Shown here: positions 54,101-63,778 of the stretch, one piece after another
Layout of the letters: each line of letters starts with the position of its first letter
How positions within the stretch are numbered: position 1 is the stretch's first letter
DNA from: Bacteroides ilei
GTDB taxonomy: Bacteria > Bacteroidota > Bacteroidia > Bacteroidales > Bacteroidaceae
Assembly: GCF_900128495.1 (NCBI RefSeq)
Contig: NZ_LT635801.1
Location: 2,535,083-2,599,082 of the forward strand
Length of the DNA stretch: 64,000 nt
Direction of reading: 5' to 3'
Program-made: the position numbers and the translations under genes
The notes under the pieces: model-generated
Told to the model about the DNA's origin: nothing
The model's input: only the letters and a program-made list of their open reading frames with translations
The model's database searches: none

Positions 54101-55517
54101 GTCCCGACACTTTTTTGTCTTTATCCAGTATGATCAGTTCCATATTGCGTGTCCCTACCCAGGTCCGTTGTTCCTTATCTACGAAAATGGCTCTTACCTC
54201 ATTCTGGGATGAATTGGGATCTTGTGTGTCCAGTGTGGACAGATGGAAGAAATTATGTTGGAACGTAATCTTGTTCAGTCCTTTAGACTGGGTACTCATC
54301 CATAAGTTCCCTTGTCTGTCGGTCGTGATGCAGAAACAGCGGTCATTACACCTCCATGGAACGGCATCCTGTGTTATGTTAAACGGCACGAGCCGGTTGT
54401 TCTCTCTATCATAATAGGAAAGTCCTCCTCCTTTAGGGTGTACCCAAAGTATCTGGTTCTTGTCTTCAAAGATAATCATGCCGGTTTCCGTGGTCAGAGG
54501 TTGTCCGTATTCATCGTGTTTCAGAAAATAGGTGAATTTATGTGTCGAAGGGTTGTATACACTTGCCCCGAAAACCTGGTGGCTCAGCCATATCATGCCT
54601 TTAGAGTCAATGTAAACCGATTCGATGTGGTTATCGGCCAGTTCCGGGTTCGACTTCTTTGAAACGTGTGTAATCTGATCATCCTTTCCGATGAAGAAGC
54701 CGTCACTGTCTGTTATATAAAGCAAGGAACCTGTATTTGATTTAAGGATTTCCGTAATGTTAGCGTGGGTTTCTAGTTGTTTGTAACGGTACTGCTTTCT
54801 GTTCTTGTCGTAAATGTATATCTTGCCGTTTGTTGTTCCCAGTATGATTTGTCCGTCAGTTTCGGCGGCCGAATGGAAATTGTCGCCTTTGATAATTGTC
54901 TGTAATGTCTTGTGTCCGGGTTTGATCAGATATACTCCGTTGTCGGTCAATATCCATTCTTTTTTTTGCTGGTCCAGGAATACATTGTTGACGCTCTTGA
55001 AGGGGTGAATGGCAGGTTGGGCGAAGTGACTGAATTTGAGTTTTCTTTTTTTCAGACAGTTCTGGACGCGGACAGCTTTCCCGTTTTGCGGGACGAACCA
55101 TACGATGCCGTTGGAAAAGATTCTGATTTGGTCGGCCGATGTTATATTGTCTACACGGACCTGGAGGAATGTTTCATACCAGGGATCGAACCGGTAAATT
55201 GAATTGTCGTAGCAGTAGACCCACAGGAACCCCAGACTGTCTTCTTTGACAGAAAGTATCCTGTTATTATTGAAGAGGACTTTGTTGCCGGCTTGCGATT
55301 TGTAATTGTAGAAGTTATATCCGTCAAATCTGCTCAGTCCGTTCCAGGAAGCGAACCACAATATGCCGTTGTGATCCTGGAGAATGTCATTTACCAGACC
55401 ATGTCCGAGACCGTCATGGATTGTATAACCTTTTACCGCATATTGAGGTAATGTGGTAGCTGCAGTGTAAATGCTTGCCAATAAGGATATGAGTAATACA
55501 AGGAAGATGTGTTTCAT
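51135..55517 (-). CDS. Hybrid two-component system sensor/regulator, propeller type (second polysaccharide locus)
   Basis: 1460 residues of the classical HTCS design. A signal peptide is followed by two seven-bladed propellers of regulator repeats (recurring patterns such as ILWFASWNGLSRFDG and GNLWLATEKGLIKF), a Y_Y_Y domain, and one membrane helix near 895-918. The cytoplasmic part has the H-box DISHELRTPLTLI (His near 941), an ATPase domain (DEGIGISR and SIGIGLSLAKELV), a receiver with SDIMMPYKDG (Asp near 1245), and an AraC-type DNA-binding domain at the C-terminus. The periplasmic part binds an oligosaccharide directly in this family. It is divergent from the SusC gene at 55700 and is its probable activator. 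Confidence 0.96.
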   Translation of the reverse strand: MKHIFLVLLISLLASIYTAATTLPQYAVKGYTIHDGLGHGLVNDILQDHNGILWFASWNGLSRFDGYNFYNYKSQAGNKVLFNNNRILSVKEDSLGFLWVYCYDNSIYRFDPWYETFLQVRVDNITSADQIRIFSNGIVWFVPQNGKAVRVQNCLKKRKLKFSHFAQPAIHPFKSVNNVFLDQQKKEWILTDNGVYLIKPGHKTLQTIIKGDNFHSAAETDGQIILGTTNGKIYIYDKNRKQYRYKQLETHANITEILKSNTGSLLYITDSDGFFIGKDDQITHVSKKSNPELADNHIESVYIDSKGMIWLSHQVFGASVYNPSTHKFTYFLKHDEYGQPLTTETGMIIFEDKNQILWVHPKGGGLSYYDRENNRLVPFNITQDAVPWRCNDRCFCITTDRQGNLWMSTQSKGLNKITFQHNFFHLSTLDTQDPNSSQNEVRAIFVDKEQRTWVGTRNMELIILDKDKKVSGRLSLSGKIVSHESADTQIGKVYNIFQDNSGSYWISTKGNGIYRLVPQGRNTFKISQFRHSPANPYSLSSNDIYFVYQDKKGRIWIATYGNGINLVDTSTGKIRFINHNNRLKNYPIRRYYKTRHITEDIYDRIWISTTAGVLVFDADFSKVEDIEFLEQYRVSKDNTSLSNNDVHMIKCLPSGRIFAATFGGGLDELVEFKSDKAVFRSYSQNSGLVADIIYTIQDDHAGNLWLATEKGLIKFNLKDKSFEHYDNDLQAFNIQFSEGVGTFDNRQIQLGTNRGIFYFNPDEVFKNTFIPPIFLSSLNIDNKEVTPNDSTRILNKAINETRIVKIPHTAHIVSIKYSALDMSNTEDIQYAYMLEGFDKEYRIVNDRREAIYTNLPHGKYVFRIKSTNSEGVWVDNERTLDIEVLPSFWETPYARILYVLTGILILILILRIYTIFYKLKDKALKEELISQFKVKLFTDISHELRTPLTLIIGPLESILQKDSVQDETKRELKTIKHNCDRMLNLVSQILDFNKVQNNKMKLYVQETDLLPLIDRILQDFYALAEKRNIALHFEHSINQAYVWCDVDKIERIIYNLLSNAFKYTPDDKNIYISIEETESAFIIGIKDEGIGISRKSQKKIFERFESNTYQDFMANPSIGIGLSLAKELVELHKGTIGVESETGKGSCFTFSIPKGKNHFNKETEFILNDSTAHDIRYPIIRDENEECKTINPDKSNDIMLIVEDNDELREFIKELFSSDFQIIEACNGGEGLEQARKYIPDIIISDIMMPYKDGIQMLQELRQDITVCHIPTILLTAKADIESRLKGLETGSDAYIEKPFNVSHLQACVSNLLAQRKRLQEYYLSPTANKTDPSVPKEEITTSLSSKDIEFLEKLTAIMEREISNPDLSVDTLVEYFNFSRTIFFRKLKSLTGKSPITYIKDIRMKKAARLLKEKEFNVAETAYKTGFSDPHYFSKSFKQYYGVSPTEYQENNKQAHKSS

Positions 55518-55541
55518 GGTATTGATAAAATGTGTCAGGGC

Positions 55542-55549
55542 AAAAATAA
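55542..55549 (-). promoter_or_regulatory. -7 promoter box of the propeller-type HTCS gene
   Basis: Minus strand TATTTTTG, 25 bases before the HTCS start. The facing SusC gene has no good TAnnTTTG box, consistent with activation. Confidence 0.55.
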
Positions 55550-55699
55550 AGAATAAATTGAAAGAAGTACCGTTTTTATTATTCAGATTTATGCTGTTCA
55601 GCAGGTTTTGCCGGATTTTCCATTTATTGTGTTAGAAATTCCACTTGGCAAGTCATTTTTTTATTTTCATTTACGAGTGAATTTTAATCTTTACTATAC

Positions 55700-58600
55700 A
55701 TGAAAAACAAAAACAAGTATCGTCAGTTATGTTCTAGGCTGAACCGGGCTGAAGGACATTTATCAAAGAATACGCTTCTGGCGTATGGATTATGCTTAGG
55801 TTTATCAACGGTCTCCGGTTATGTTTGGGCTGGCCCTGAAACCGGTATGTATGGTCATGTTGCTGGCAATATAGCCCAACAGGACATACACATTTCTGGT
55901 AAGGTAATCGATGACAAGGGTGAATCATTGATCGGTGTGTCCTTATTGGTAAAAGGCACTACGATTGGTACGATAACGGATTTCGACGGTAATTTTTCTC
56001 TCGATGTACCGTCTGATGCCGTTCTGGTGGTATCTTATGTCGGATATAAGACACAGGAGATTACGGTGGGAACCCAGAAGAATCTGTCGATCACCCTTTC
56101 GGCAGATAACCAGTTGCTGGATGAGGTGGTGGTAGTCGGTTACGGTGTCGTAAAAAAATCAGACCTTACAGGTGCTGTCGGTAGTGTGAAATCCGATATT
56201 ATCGCTTCTAAAGGTTCTACATCCGTTATGGAAAGTCTGCAGGGACAGGTAGCAGGTGTTAATATCTCCCAGTCGTCCAGTCGTGCCGGTGATGGATTTA
56301 AAATTCAGATCCGAGGTAAAAGTTCGTTGAATGAAGCCGAGCCGTTATATGTAATTGACGGTGTTGTCTGTGATAATATGGATTTCCTGAATCCGATGGA
56401 TATAGAAAAGGTTGATGTTTTGAAGGATGCATCTTCCACCGCCATTTATGGATCACGTGCAACGAATGGTGTTGTAATGATAACGACTAAAAAAGGTACG
56501 GCCGATGAATCACGGGCAACTGTCAGTTATGACGGCTATTATGGTGTGAAGACTACGGCCAACATGCCTGATTTCATGGATGGTGACAGCTTTATGAATT
56601 GGAGATTCTGGAGATATTTGGAGTCTTCGATGGACGCAAGTACAGGGCTGACTACCTGGAACATGACGGATGCCAATTATGAGAATTTCTGGGGAGGAGG
56701 AAGTCCGGTTGTCAAGAATATGTATCAAACCAAGAATTATACAGATTGGACCGATCTGGTGACCCGTACCGGATCACAGCAGAACCATTTTGTGAACATT
56801 ACAGGTAACTCCAAGAACATGAGCTACCGTGTCGGGTTAGGATATCAACAGGAAGACGGTGTTTTATACGACGGATATGAACGATGGAACCTGAAGGGAG
56901 CGTTAGATCATAAGATTTCAGATAAATTGTCAGTTGGCTTTTCTACCAATATGGCCACTTCCTTGAAAGAGAGTGGAAGTAACTACTCTGTATTGGCCGG
57001 TTTCCGTATGACACCTACCATGCCAGCCTATTATTGGGAAGGGGAAAATGCCGGACAACTTATCGAACAGCCGGGTAAGGATGCTGCAATATATCCTAAC
57101 GGAGGAGGTCCGACTTCAAATGTGAATCCGTTGGTCGACCGTGAAAACTCGAAAGATGATACGCGTGCGTATGATGTCATGGCGAATCTCTATCTGCAAT
57201 ACAGTCCGTTGAAGGAACTCATATTTAAGACTACTTTTTCTCCCATGTATTCGAAGACCCAGCGGGGAACGTTCTATAACGGACATACTCAGTCACGTTA
57301 CGGAAAATCGAACATGGCAGAAAAATATAATGATGAAGTTTTCTCATATACATGGGATACACAGGCCAATTATCTGAAAACTTTTGGTGACCATAATATC
57401 AATGTGCTGGCTTTGTTCAGTGTTTATGACCAGCGGAAGGAAGGTGATTACATGGGGGTTGTAGATATGCCGTTCGATGTTGACTGGCATAATCTGGGTT
57501 CCGGTACAGTCCAGAGTCAGTCCAGTTATTATGAACGTGTGACAATGCTTTCTTATGTAGCCCGTATCAATTATACATATAAGGGAAAATATCTGGCTAC
57601 TGTTTCTTCCCGTTGGGACGGAAGTTCCAAGTTCCAGAAAGGTAACCGTTGGGGTATGTTCCCGTCGGCTGCGTTGGCATGGCGTATTTCCGAAGAAGGT
57701 TTTATGGATTCTACCCGTAATTGGTTAAGTAACTTGAAACTGCGTGCCAGTTTTGGTGTTACGGGAAATAATGCCGGAGTCGGTCCGTATGATACGCAGG
57801 CATTGGCCAACATCAAGTATTATTATAATTTCGGAGGATCGGTAGCCAATGGATTTGGATATACTATGATTACTCCGGATCTGACATGGGAAAAAACGGT
57901 TGAATTCAATTTGGGATTGGATTTTGGATTCTTGGATAACCGGATCAATGGTACTGTTGATGTATATAACAAGAATTCCAGAGATTTGCTGATGGAAATG
58001 CAGACTCCGTATGAATTGGGCTCCTATACCGGATCTATTATCAGTAATGTCGGTAAAGTGAATAATAAAGGTATTGAGATCCAATTGAATACGGTGAATG
58101 TACAGACAAAGGACTGGAATTGGGAAACATCGTTCTCATTTGCCCGTAATATCAATACCATCAAGGAATTGAATGGCGGTACGGAGGACCTGGTAGGTAA
58201 CAAATGGTTTATAGGTCATCCGATCGATGTTGTCTATGGATATAAATATACAGGAATTTGTACCCGGGAAGAGGCGCAGGCTATAGCCAATGACCCGAAT
58301 ATGAAGACAAAATTCTATGAAGGTGAAATGAAGGTATACGATAAGGATGGAAATGGGGAGATAAATGCTGATGATAAGATGATTCTCGGTCATTGTGCTC
58401 CTACATGGACCGGAAGTTTTGTTTCCAATCTCGCATATAAGAACTGGGATTTCAGTGTGAACGTATATGTCAGTCAGGGAGGAACCGTATATTCTCCTTT
58501 TATGGGTGAATTTACCGATTATTCCCAACGTGGAATGAACCGTATCAAGATGGATTTTTATGTTCCTGAAGGGGCGCCGGTCTTGGCAGAAGACGGATCC

Positions 58601-58954
58601 GTTACAACCCAGCAATCGACACATTACGGTGAATATCCGTTCCCGACCAATGGTACAAACGGTAAGGGTGGAGGAACGTTCTGGATGACAGGCGGTAATG
58701 AAGATCGTGCACAGAATTTCGTTGACAATTCGTATGTGAAGGTGAAGAACATTACATTGGGATATACTTTCCCCAGACATTGGTTGGAAAAATTGCATAT
58801 ATCCAATCTGCGTATTTATGCAAACGTGTTGAATCCGTTGACTTTTACAAAGTATAAAGGTTTTGATCCGGAATGGGCTGACGCAGAAGTGGGTGACGGA
58901 ACCGGTGGTGTAAGTTCTAGAAGCTGGCAATTTGGTATAAACTTAAAATTCTGA
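55700..58954 (+). CDS. SusC-like TonB-dependent outer-membrane transporter (second locus)
   Basis: 1084 residues. An unusually long N-terminal region precedes the hydrophobic signal (LAYGLCLGLSTVSGYVWAG, about 28-46). A carboxypeptidase-regulatory-like domain (about 64-140, SGKVIDDKGESLIGVSLLVKG), a TonB box region (DEVVVVGYG), a plug (about 145-260, with IQIRGKSSLNEAEPLYVIDG) and the barrel ending SWQFGINLKF follow. The gene faces the propeller-type HTCS and precedes SusD by 7 bases. Substrate is inferred from downstream GH43 and GH28 to be a pectic glycan. Confidence 0.96.
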   Translation: MKNKNKYRQLCSRLNRAEGHLSKNTLLAYGLCLGLSTVSGYVWAGPETGMYGHVAGNIAQQDIHISGKVIDDKGESLIGVSLLVKGTTIGTITDFDGNFSLDVPSDAVLVVSYVGYKTQEITVGTQKNLSITLSADNQLLDEVVVVGYGVVKKSDLTGAVGSVKSDIIASKGSTSVMESLQGQVAGVNISQSSSRAGDGFKIQIRGKSSLNEAEPLYVIDGVVCDNMDFLNPMDIEKVDVLKDASSTAIYGSRATNGVVMITTKKGTADESRATVSYDGYYGVKTTANMPDFMDGDSFMNWRFWRYLESSMDASTGLTTWNMTDANYENFWGGGSPVVKNMYQTKNYTDWTDLVTRTGSQQNHFVNITGNSKNMSYRVGLGYQQEDGVLYDGYERWNLKGALDHKISDKLSVGFSTNMATSLKESGSNYSVLAGFRMTPTMPAYYWEGENAGQLIEQPGKDAAIYPNGGGPTSNVNPLVDRENSKDDTRAYDVMANLYLQYSPLKELIFKTTFSPMYSKTQRGTFYNGHTQSRYGKSNMAEKYNDEVFSYTWDTQANYLKTFGDHNINVLALFSVYDQRKEGDYMGVVDMPFDVDWHNLGSGTVQSQSSYYERVTMLSYVARINYTYKGKYLATVSSRWDGSSKFQKGNRWGMFPSAALAWRISEEGFMDSTRNWLSNLKLRASFGVTGNNAGVGPYDTQALANIKYYYNFGGSVANGFGYTMITPDLTWEKTVEFNLGLDFGFLDNRINGTVDVYNKNSRDLLMEMQTPYELGSYTGSIISNVGKVNNKGIEIQLNTVNVQTKDWNWETSFSFARNINTIKELNGGTEDLVGNKWFIGHPIDVVYGYKYTGICTREEAQAIANDPNMKTKFYEGEMKVYDKDGNGEINADDKMILGHCAPTWTGSFVSNLAYKNWDFSVNVYVSQGGTVYSPFMGEFTDYSQRGMNRIKMDFYVPEGAPVLAEDGSVTTQQSTHYGEYPFPTNGTNGKGGGTFWMTGGNEDRAQNFVDNSYVKVKNITLGYTFPRHWLEKLHISNLRIYANVLNPLTFTKYKGFDPEWADAEVGDGTGGVSSRSWQFGINLKF

Positions 58955-58961
58955 TATCATT

Positions 58962-60677
58962 ATGAAAAAGATATTTATCTATACGTTGATCGCATCCTTT
59001 GCGTTTTCTTCATGCTCTGATTTTCTGGAGCAGGATAACAGGTCGAATGTTCCTTCTTCTGATTTCTACAATACGGAGAACGGCTTTACGAGCTTGATGA
59101 ACAGTACCTATTCTTCAATGCGTGAATTGTATAATGTACAGCCTTATATGTTTGTTGCCGGTACGGATATTTACGCCGACGGTAAGAGTCAGGGAGTTGT
59201 TATGGGGCAATATACCTATACTACGGACGACAGTAACATAGAAGCTTTTTATGTCAGTTGCTATAAAGGGATACAGCTCGCAAACAGTGTCATAGCTTAT
59301 GGTGAAACGACTGAGGAGTCATCTTCCCGTCTGCAATATATCGATGAAGCGCGCTATATCCGTGCATGGTATTATTTTCAGTTGGTGCAGCAGTTTGGTG
59401 GAGTTGTGTTGAATACTAAAATGTTTGATTCGGCCGAGATGAGCCACGCCCGTGCTTCTTTGAAGGATGTATATAAGTTTATTATTGATGAATTTGTCTA
59501 TTTGGCTTCTGATCAGTCTCATCTGCTGGACCGTTCATCTTCCGGAGTGGGAAGAGTCAATAAGAGGGCGGCGGCCTTTTATGCTGCCAAGGCGTATCTG
59601 ACTCGAGGATGGCTTGATGGCACAGGATATGAAGTTCAGGAAGAGAATATTGCAGAAGCGTCTGATTTTGACAATGCAATCACTTATGCATTGGATGCGA
59701 TTGACGGTGAGTTTCCGACTTTGTCAATTGAAGAAGCTTTCGATGTGAATAATGAGGATAATGCGGAATTGTTCTGGAGTGTACAGTTCAGCAGCTCTTC
59801 CGTTGAAGACCCGGTGAAGGACGGTTCTTATCAACAGGCACAGTTCGGAGCATATCAGGGTGGAGCAGAGAAGCCTAGAAATAAGGCTATTGACGGAAAC
59901 TTTGCTCCGGCATTACGTTTGCAGCAAATGTATACCCGGGGTGACGGGCGTCTGGAACAGACTTTTATGTTGGAGTTTCATGAAGCTTATTTCGACTATT
60001 ATACGAATCCTACCTCCAAAATCCTGTACTATTATGCACCGGCTTGGGCTACAGATGCTGATATTGAAGCATGGAGGGCCGATGATCCGAATGGAATCAA
60101 GGCTGAGACGGTTGTCAGCAAGACAATAGCCGAAGGAGGTATCGCTCCGTCCAATGGACAGCCAGCAACGTATAAAGACCGGCGTTCACAGGATTTCGGA
60201 AATGCCTGCATCAAGAAATTTGATGATTATACGGAAACTTCCATTTCAAACAGAAGTACACAGTGTAGTATGCATGATGTTGTATTGGCACGTTTGGGAG
60301 AAGCTTATCTGATAGCAGCAGAGGCATATTATAAAAAGAATGAGTTGGAAAAGGCTGCTGAAATGATCAATGATTTGCGGAAACGTCCGGGAACGGTAAA
60401 AGCTGGATTTGAAAGTGATATGTCTGTGAAGGGTAGTGACATTACGATTGATTTCATTTTGGATGAACGTGCCCGTGAGCTGGCCGGAGAATATGTACGC
60501 TGGACAGACTTGAAACGTACTCATAAATTGGTTGAATATGTAACTCAATATAATGAAGACGGTGTATCGGAGGCCGCAATGACAGGTCCTGACGGCAAGT
60601 ATAAGATTTTGCGTCCTATTCCTCAGGCTGCCATAGATCTGAATAAGGCACAGGTGGAACAGAATCCGGGATATTGA
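58962..60677 (+). CDS. SusD-like surface glycan-binding lipoprotein (second locus)
   Basis: 571 residues, the partner lid of the SusC transporter. The signal peptide ends in lipobox FSSC with the following SDFLEQDNRS. SusD hallmarks are the helical segments DEARYIRAWYYFQLVQQFGG, KRAAAFYAAKAYLTRGW, ARLGEAYLIAAEAYYKKNELEKAAEMIND and the C-terminal LDERARELAGEYVRWTDLKRTHKL with the closing IPQAAIDLNK. Lies 7 bases after SusC; the GH43 gene follows after 76 bases. Confidence 0.96.
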   Translation: MKKIFIYTLIASFAFSSCSDFLEQDNRSNVPSSDFYNTENGFTSLMNSTYSSMRELYNVQPYMFVAGTDIYADGKSQGVVMGQYTYTTDDSNIEAFYVSCYKGIQLANSVIAYGETTEESSSRLQYIDEARYIRAWYYFQLVQQFGGVVLNTKMFDSAEMSHARASLKDVYKFIIDEFVYLASDQSHLLDRSSSGVGRVNKRAAAFYAAKAYLTRGWLDGTGYEVQEENIAEASDFDNAITYALDAIDGEFPTLSIEEAFDVNNEDNAELFWSVQFSSSSVEDPVKDGSYQQAQFGAYQGGAEKPRNKAIDGNFAPALRLQQMYTRGDGRLEQTFMLEFHEAYFDYYTNPTSKILYYYAPAWATDADIEAWRADDPNGIKAETVVSKTIAEGGIAPSNGQPATYKDRRSQDFGNACIKKFDDYTETSISNRSTQCSMHDVVLARLGEAYLIAAEAYYKKNELEKAAEMINDLRKRPGTVKAGFESDMSVKGSDITIDFILDERARELAGEYVRWTDLKRTHKLVEYVTQYNEDGVSEAAMTGPDGKYKILRPIPQAAIDLNKAQVEQNPGY

Positions 60678-60753
60678 TAAATTATTTTATATTGAAGGAC
60701 CATATGCGGGAAGCTTGTCTGCATATGGTTCTTTTAACTGAATTATATATAGA

Positions 60754-62331
60754 ATGAAACGTACATTAGCTTTATTTATTATAAGCGGACTGGCCGGTGC
60801 TCTGATGGCACAGGATGTTGGGATGAGGCAGGCAGATGTCCTTCCCGTATGGGGAGACCAGGGGAACGGCACTTATGTGAATCCGATCCTGAATGCCGAC
60901 TATTCCGATCCGGACGTAATTCGTGTAGGGGACAAATATTATATGGTCGCCTCCGATTTCCATTTCCTGGGAATGCAGGTGCTTGAATCGGATGACATGG
61001 TCAACTGGCGTCTGCTTTCACAGGTGTATTCCCGGTTCGATTATCCTGGATGGGATAGCAACCAGCGTTATGCCGGAGGCTCATGGGCACCTTCCATTCG
61101 TTTCCACGACGGTAAGTTCTGGATCTTCTTCTGTACTCCGCATGAGGGACTTTTCATGACGAATGCTACGGATCCTGCCGGACCATGGACTCCGCTGGTG
61201 AATGTCTGCAATGTTCCTAAATGGGAAGATCCTTGTCCGTTTTGGGATGAGGACGGACAGGCTTACCTGGGCCGGAGCATACATGGAGCGGGTCCTATCA
61301 TTATCCATAAGATGAGTGCCGACGGTACCAAGCTATTGGATGAAGGCCGTACGGTCTATACCGGACCGGTTGCCGAAGGTACCAAGATTCATAAGTGGAA
61401 CGGATATTATTACCTGAGTATTCCCGAGGGAGGGGTACAGGGGGGATGGCAGACTATTCTCCGTTCGAAGAATATATACGGTCCTTATGAAAAGAAGGTG
61501 GTTTTGGAACAGGGGAGCACTTCAATCAACGGTCCTCACCAGGGAGCCATTGTCGATACTCCCCAAGGAGAGTGGTTTTTCTACCATTTCCAGCAATATG
61601 ATCCGTTGGGCCGTGTGGTACATCTCCAGCCGATGCACTGGAAAGACGGTTGGCCCGTAATCGGAGTGGATATGGATATGAATGGTATAGGGGAGCCTGT
61701 ACGTGTATGGACCAAACCGAAGACCGGAAAGGTACAGCCACCGTCTGTACCGCAGACGGATGACGCTTTCTCTTCTCCGGAATTGTCTTTGCAGTGGCAG
61801 TTCAACCATAATCCGGCAGATGGGGCATGGTCGCTTACCGAAAAGAAAGGGACACTTACCTTGCATGCTTTGCAGGCCGATGATTTTTTGTCGGCACGTA
61901 ATACCCTTACACAGAAAACGATGGGTTATCTTGGTGAAGCTACGGTCAAGATGCTGGCCGGAGGTTTAGCCGAAGGACAGCGTTGTGGCTTGGCATGTAT
62001 CGGGAAACGGAATGTACTTGTCGGACTGATGAAACGGCAGGGTAAGGTTTCCTTGTATCTGGAAAAGAACGGGGAGGTTGTACAGACATTGCCGTTCAGT
62101 GGCAGAACGGTCTATTTCCGGATGACTGCGGATGCGGCAGCCAACCGTTATGCGCTGGCCTATAGTGCCGACGGTAAGTCATTCCGGCAGATGGGCGACA
62201 GCTTTACCATGCAGTTCGGGAACTGGAAAGGAGTACGTGTAGGCCTTTATTGTTATAATACCGAGAAATCGGAAGGGACGGTTGGTTTTGATGATTTCGT
62301 TTATCGGCATGACGGTCCTCAATCGGAGTAA
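60754..62331 (+). CDS. GH43-family glycoside hydrolase with C-terminal beta-sandwich
   Basis: 525 residues with a signal peptide (to about 20, no lipobox, so likely periplasmic). The five-bladed propeller has the three catalytic acids in typical motifs: base Asp52 (NADYSDPDVI), Asp159 (WEDPCPFWDEDG) and acid Glu208 (VAEGTKIHK). Residues about 330-525 form a sandwich of the kind appended to many GH43 xylosidases and arabinofuranosidases (LSLQWQFNHNPADGAWSL). It probably trims arabinose, xylose or galactose side chains from pectin fragments imported by the SusC/D pair. The exact specificity is not readable. Confidence 0.92.
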   Translation: MKRTLALFIISGLAGALMAQDVGMRQADVLPVWGDQGNGTYVNPILNADYSDPDVIRVGDKYYMVASDFHFLGMQVLESDDMVNWRLLSQVYSRFDYPGWDSNQRYAGGSWAPSIRFHDGKFWIFFCTPHEGLFMTNATDPAGPWTPLVNVCNVPKWEDPCPFWDEDGQAYLGRSIHGAGPIIIHKMSADGTKLLDEGRTVYTGPVAEGTKIHKWNGYYYLSIPEGGVQGGWQTILRSKNIYGPYEKKVVLEQGSTSINGPHQGAIVDTPQGEWFFYHFQQYDPLGRVVHLQPMHWKDGWPVIGVDMDMNGIGEPVRVWTKPKTGKVQPPSVPQTDDAFSSPELSLQWQFNHNPADGAWSLTEKKGTLTLHALQADDFLSARNTLTQKTMGYLGEATVKMLAGGLAEGQRCGLACIGKRNVLVGLMKRQGKVSLYLEKNGEVVQTLPFSGRTVYFRMTADAAANRYALAYSADGKSFRQMGDSFTMQFGNWKGVRVGLYCYNTEKSEGTVGFDDFVYRHDGPQSE

Positions 62332-62353
62332 TTACATTTAAAAAACTGAATTT

Positions 62354-63745
62354 ATGAAACAGATAAAATGGGGTGTGATATTCTTAATGGTAGGTGGCTT
62401 GTTGTCGGCATGCGCTGTGAAGGATACTTCTTCGGAAACGGAACTTACTCCCCAACAGCAGATTATCAACAGCATTGCACTTACTTCTTTCCCCGACCGG
62501 ACTGTCGTGGTGGACGTTCCGGCTGATACCCTCCGGTCACTGAAGGTGCTGCAGAATGCTGTCGATTCATGTTCGTTGGCGGGAGGAGGTACGGTCAAGG
62601 TCAATCCGGGAAAATATTTCCTGAATGGGACCTTGCACCTGAAAAGTGACGTGAATCTCCGTCTGGAGGAAGGTGCCTGTCTGCAGTTCAGCGGAAAGGC
62701 TTCCGATTTTCTGCCCGTAGTCCATACCCGTTGGGAGGGGACCGAACTGTATGGCCATTCACCGATGATTTACGCTTATCATGCCAGTAATATCGCCATT
62801 ACAGGAAAAGGGATCATTGATGCACAAGGCGGTAAGGAATTTGCCGCATGGAGCCGGATTGAGGCCTATGACCGCGACCGCCTGCGTGAGATGGGCGACA
62901 AGCTGGTGCCTGTCCATGAACGTGTTTTCGGTGAGGGGACCGTACTGCGCCCCTCATGTATCCAGCCGTTCGGCTGTTCACGTGTGCTGATAGAGGGTAT
63001 CACGGTCAAGGATTCACCATTCTGGACTATTCATCCGGTCTATTGTGACAATGTGATTGTGCGTGGGGTGACAATCGACAGTCATTTTCCAAATAATGAC
63101 GGTTGTGATCCGGAATCCACTTCGAACGTACTGATCGAGAATTGTACGTTCCGTACCGGTGACGATGCTGTAGCCATCAAATCCGGGCGTGATACCGACG
63201 GGCGCTTCATAGGACGTCCGTCCAGAAACATTGTAATCAGGAACTGTGTTTTCCATTCGGAGTGTAACGGGCTCTGTATCGGTAGTGAAATGTCGGGGGG
63301 AACATCGGATGTCTATATGGATAACATTGAAATCGGGACGGTCAAGAACGCCATCTATTTCAAGTCGAATCGCGACCGGGGAGGTTATATACGCAATGTG
63401 GTGGTCGACAGTATCCGGATTGAACGGGCCAAAGGTGCCATTCTCCGTTTTGAAACCAACTATTTCGGATTCCGTGGAGGTAATTACCAGGCTTTGTATG
63501 AAAATTTCCGTATCAGCAATGTGCAGGCAGGTAAGGCCGACAATTATGCTGTGTTCATGGATGGTAATGACGAGCATCGTATCAGTAGCATACAGATCGA
63601 CAATTTCCATGTAAAGGAGGCCAAGTTTCCTTATTACCTTATGAATACAGAGAATGTCCGTTTTACCGGTTGTACGGTCAACGGAAAAGAGATTCCGGAG
63701 CAGCCGGAAGAGGCGGGGGAAAAGGTTACATTGGATGTTTATTGA
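62354..63745 (+). CDS. GH28-family polygalacturonase-like lipoprotein
   Basis: 463 residues. The signal peptide has lipobox LSAC (Cys20). A right-handed beta-helix follows with GH28 catalytic motifs: Asp249 in FPNNDG, Asp270-Asp271 in TGDDAVAIKSG, and YFKSNRDRGGYIRNV in place of the usual RIK loop. The family GHG motif reads CNG (304-306) in SECNGLCIGSEMSGG, so the normal His is replaced by Asn. It would cut galacturonic-acid bonds in homogalacturonan or rhamnogalacturonan. It lies 22 bases after GH43 and is the last gene before the second 22-bp array. Confidence 0.92.
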   Translation: MKQIKWGVIFLMVGGLLSACAVKDTSSETELTPQQQIINSIALTSFPDRTVVVDVPADTLRSLKVLQNAVDSCSLAGGGTVKVNPGKYFLNGTLHLKSDVNLRLEEGACLQFSGKASDFLPVVHTRWEGTELYGHSPMIYAYHASNIAITGKGIIDAQGGKEFAAWSRIEAYDRDRLREMGDKLVPVHERVFGEGTVLRPSCIQPFGCSRVLIEGITVKDSPFWTIHPVYCDNVIVRGVTIDSHFPNNDGCDPESTSNVLIENCTFRTGDDAVAIKSGRDTDGRFIGRPSRNIVIRNCVFHSECNGLCIGSEMSGGTSDVYMDNIEIGTVKNAIYFKSNRDRGGYIRNVVVDSIRIERAKGAILRFETNYFGFRGGNYQALYENFRISNVQAGKADNYAVFMDGNDEHRISSIQIDNFHVKEAKFPYYLMNTENVRFTGCTVNGKEIPEQPEEAGEKVTLDVY

Positions 63746-63778
63746 CTTGATCCGGGTATGAGACTTGATGTTTTTATC

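Noticed and set aside
55645..55665. Sigma-54-like sequence (TTGGCA followed by a T-run) before the second SusC gene
   Set aside because: The -12 GC dinucleotide at the required spacing is absent, and HTCS-controlled SusC genes normally use the housekeeping sigma factor.
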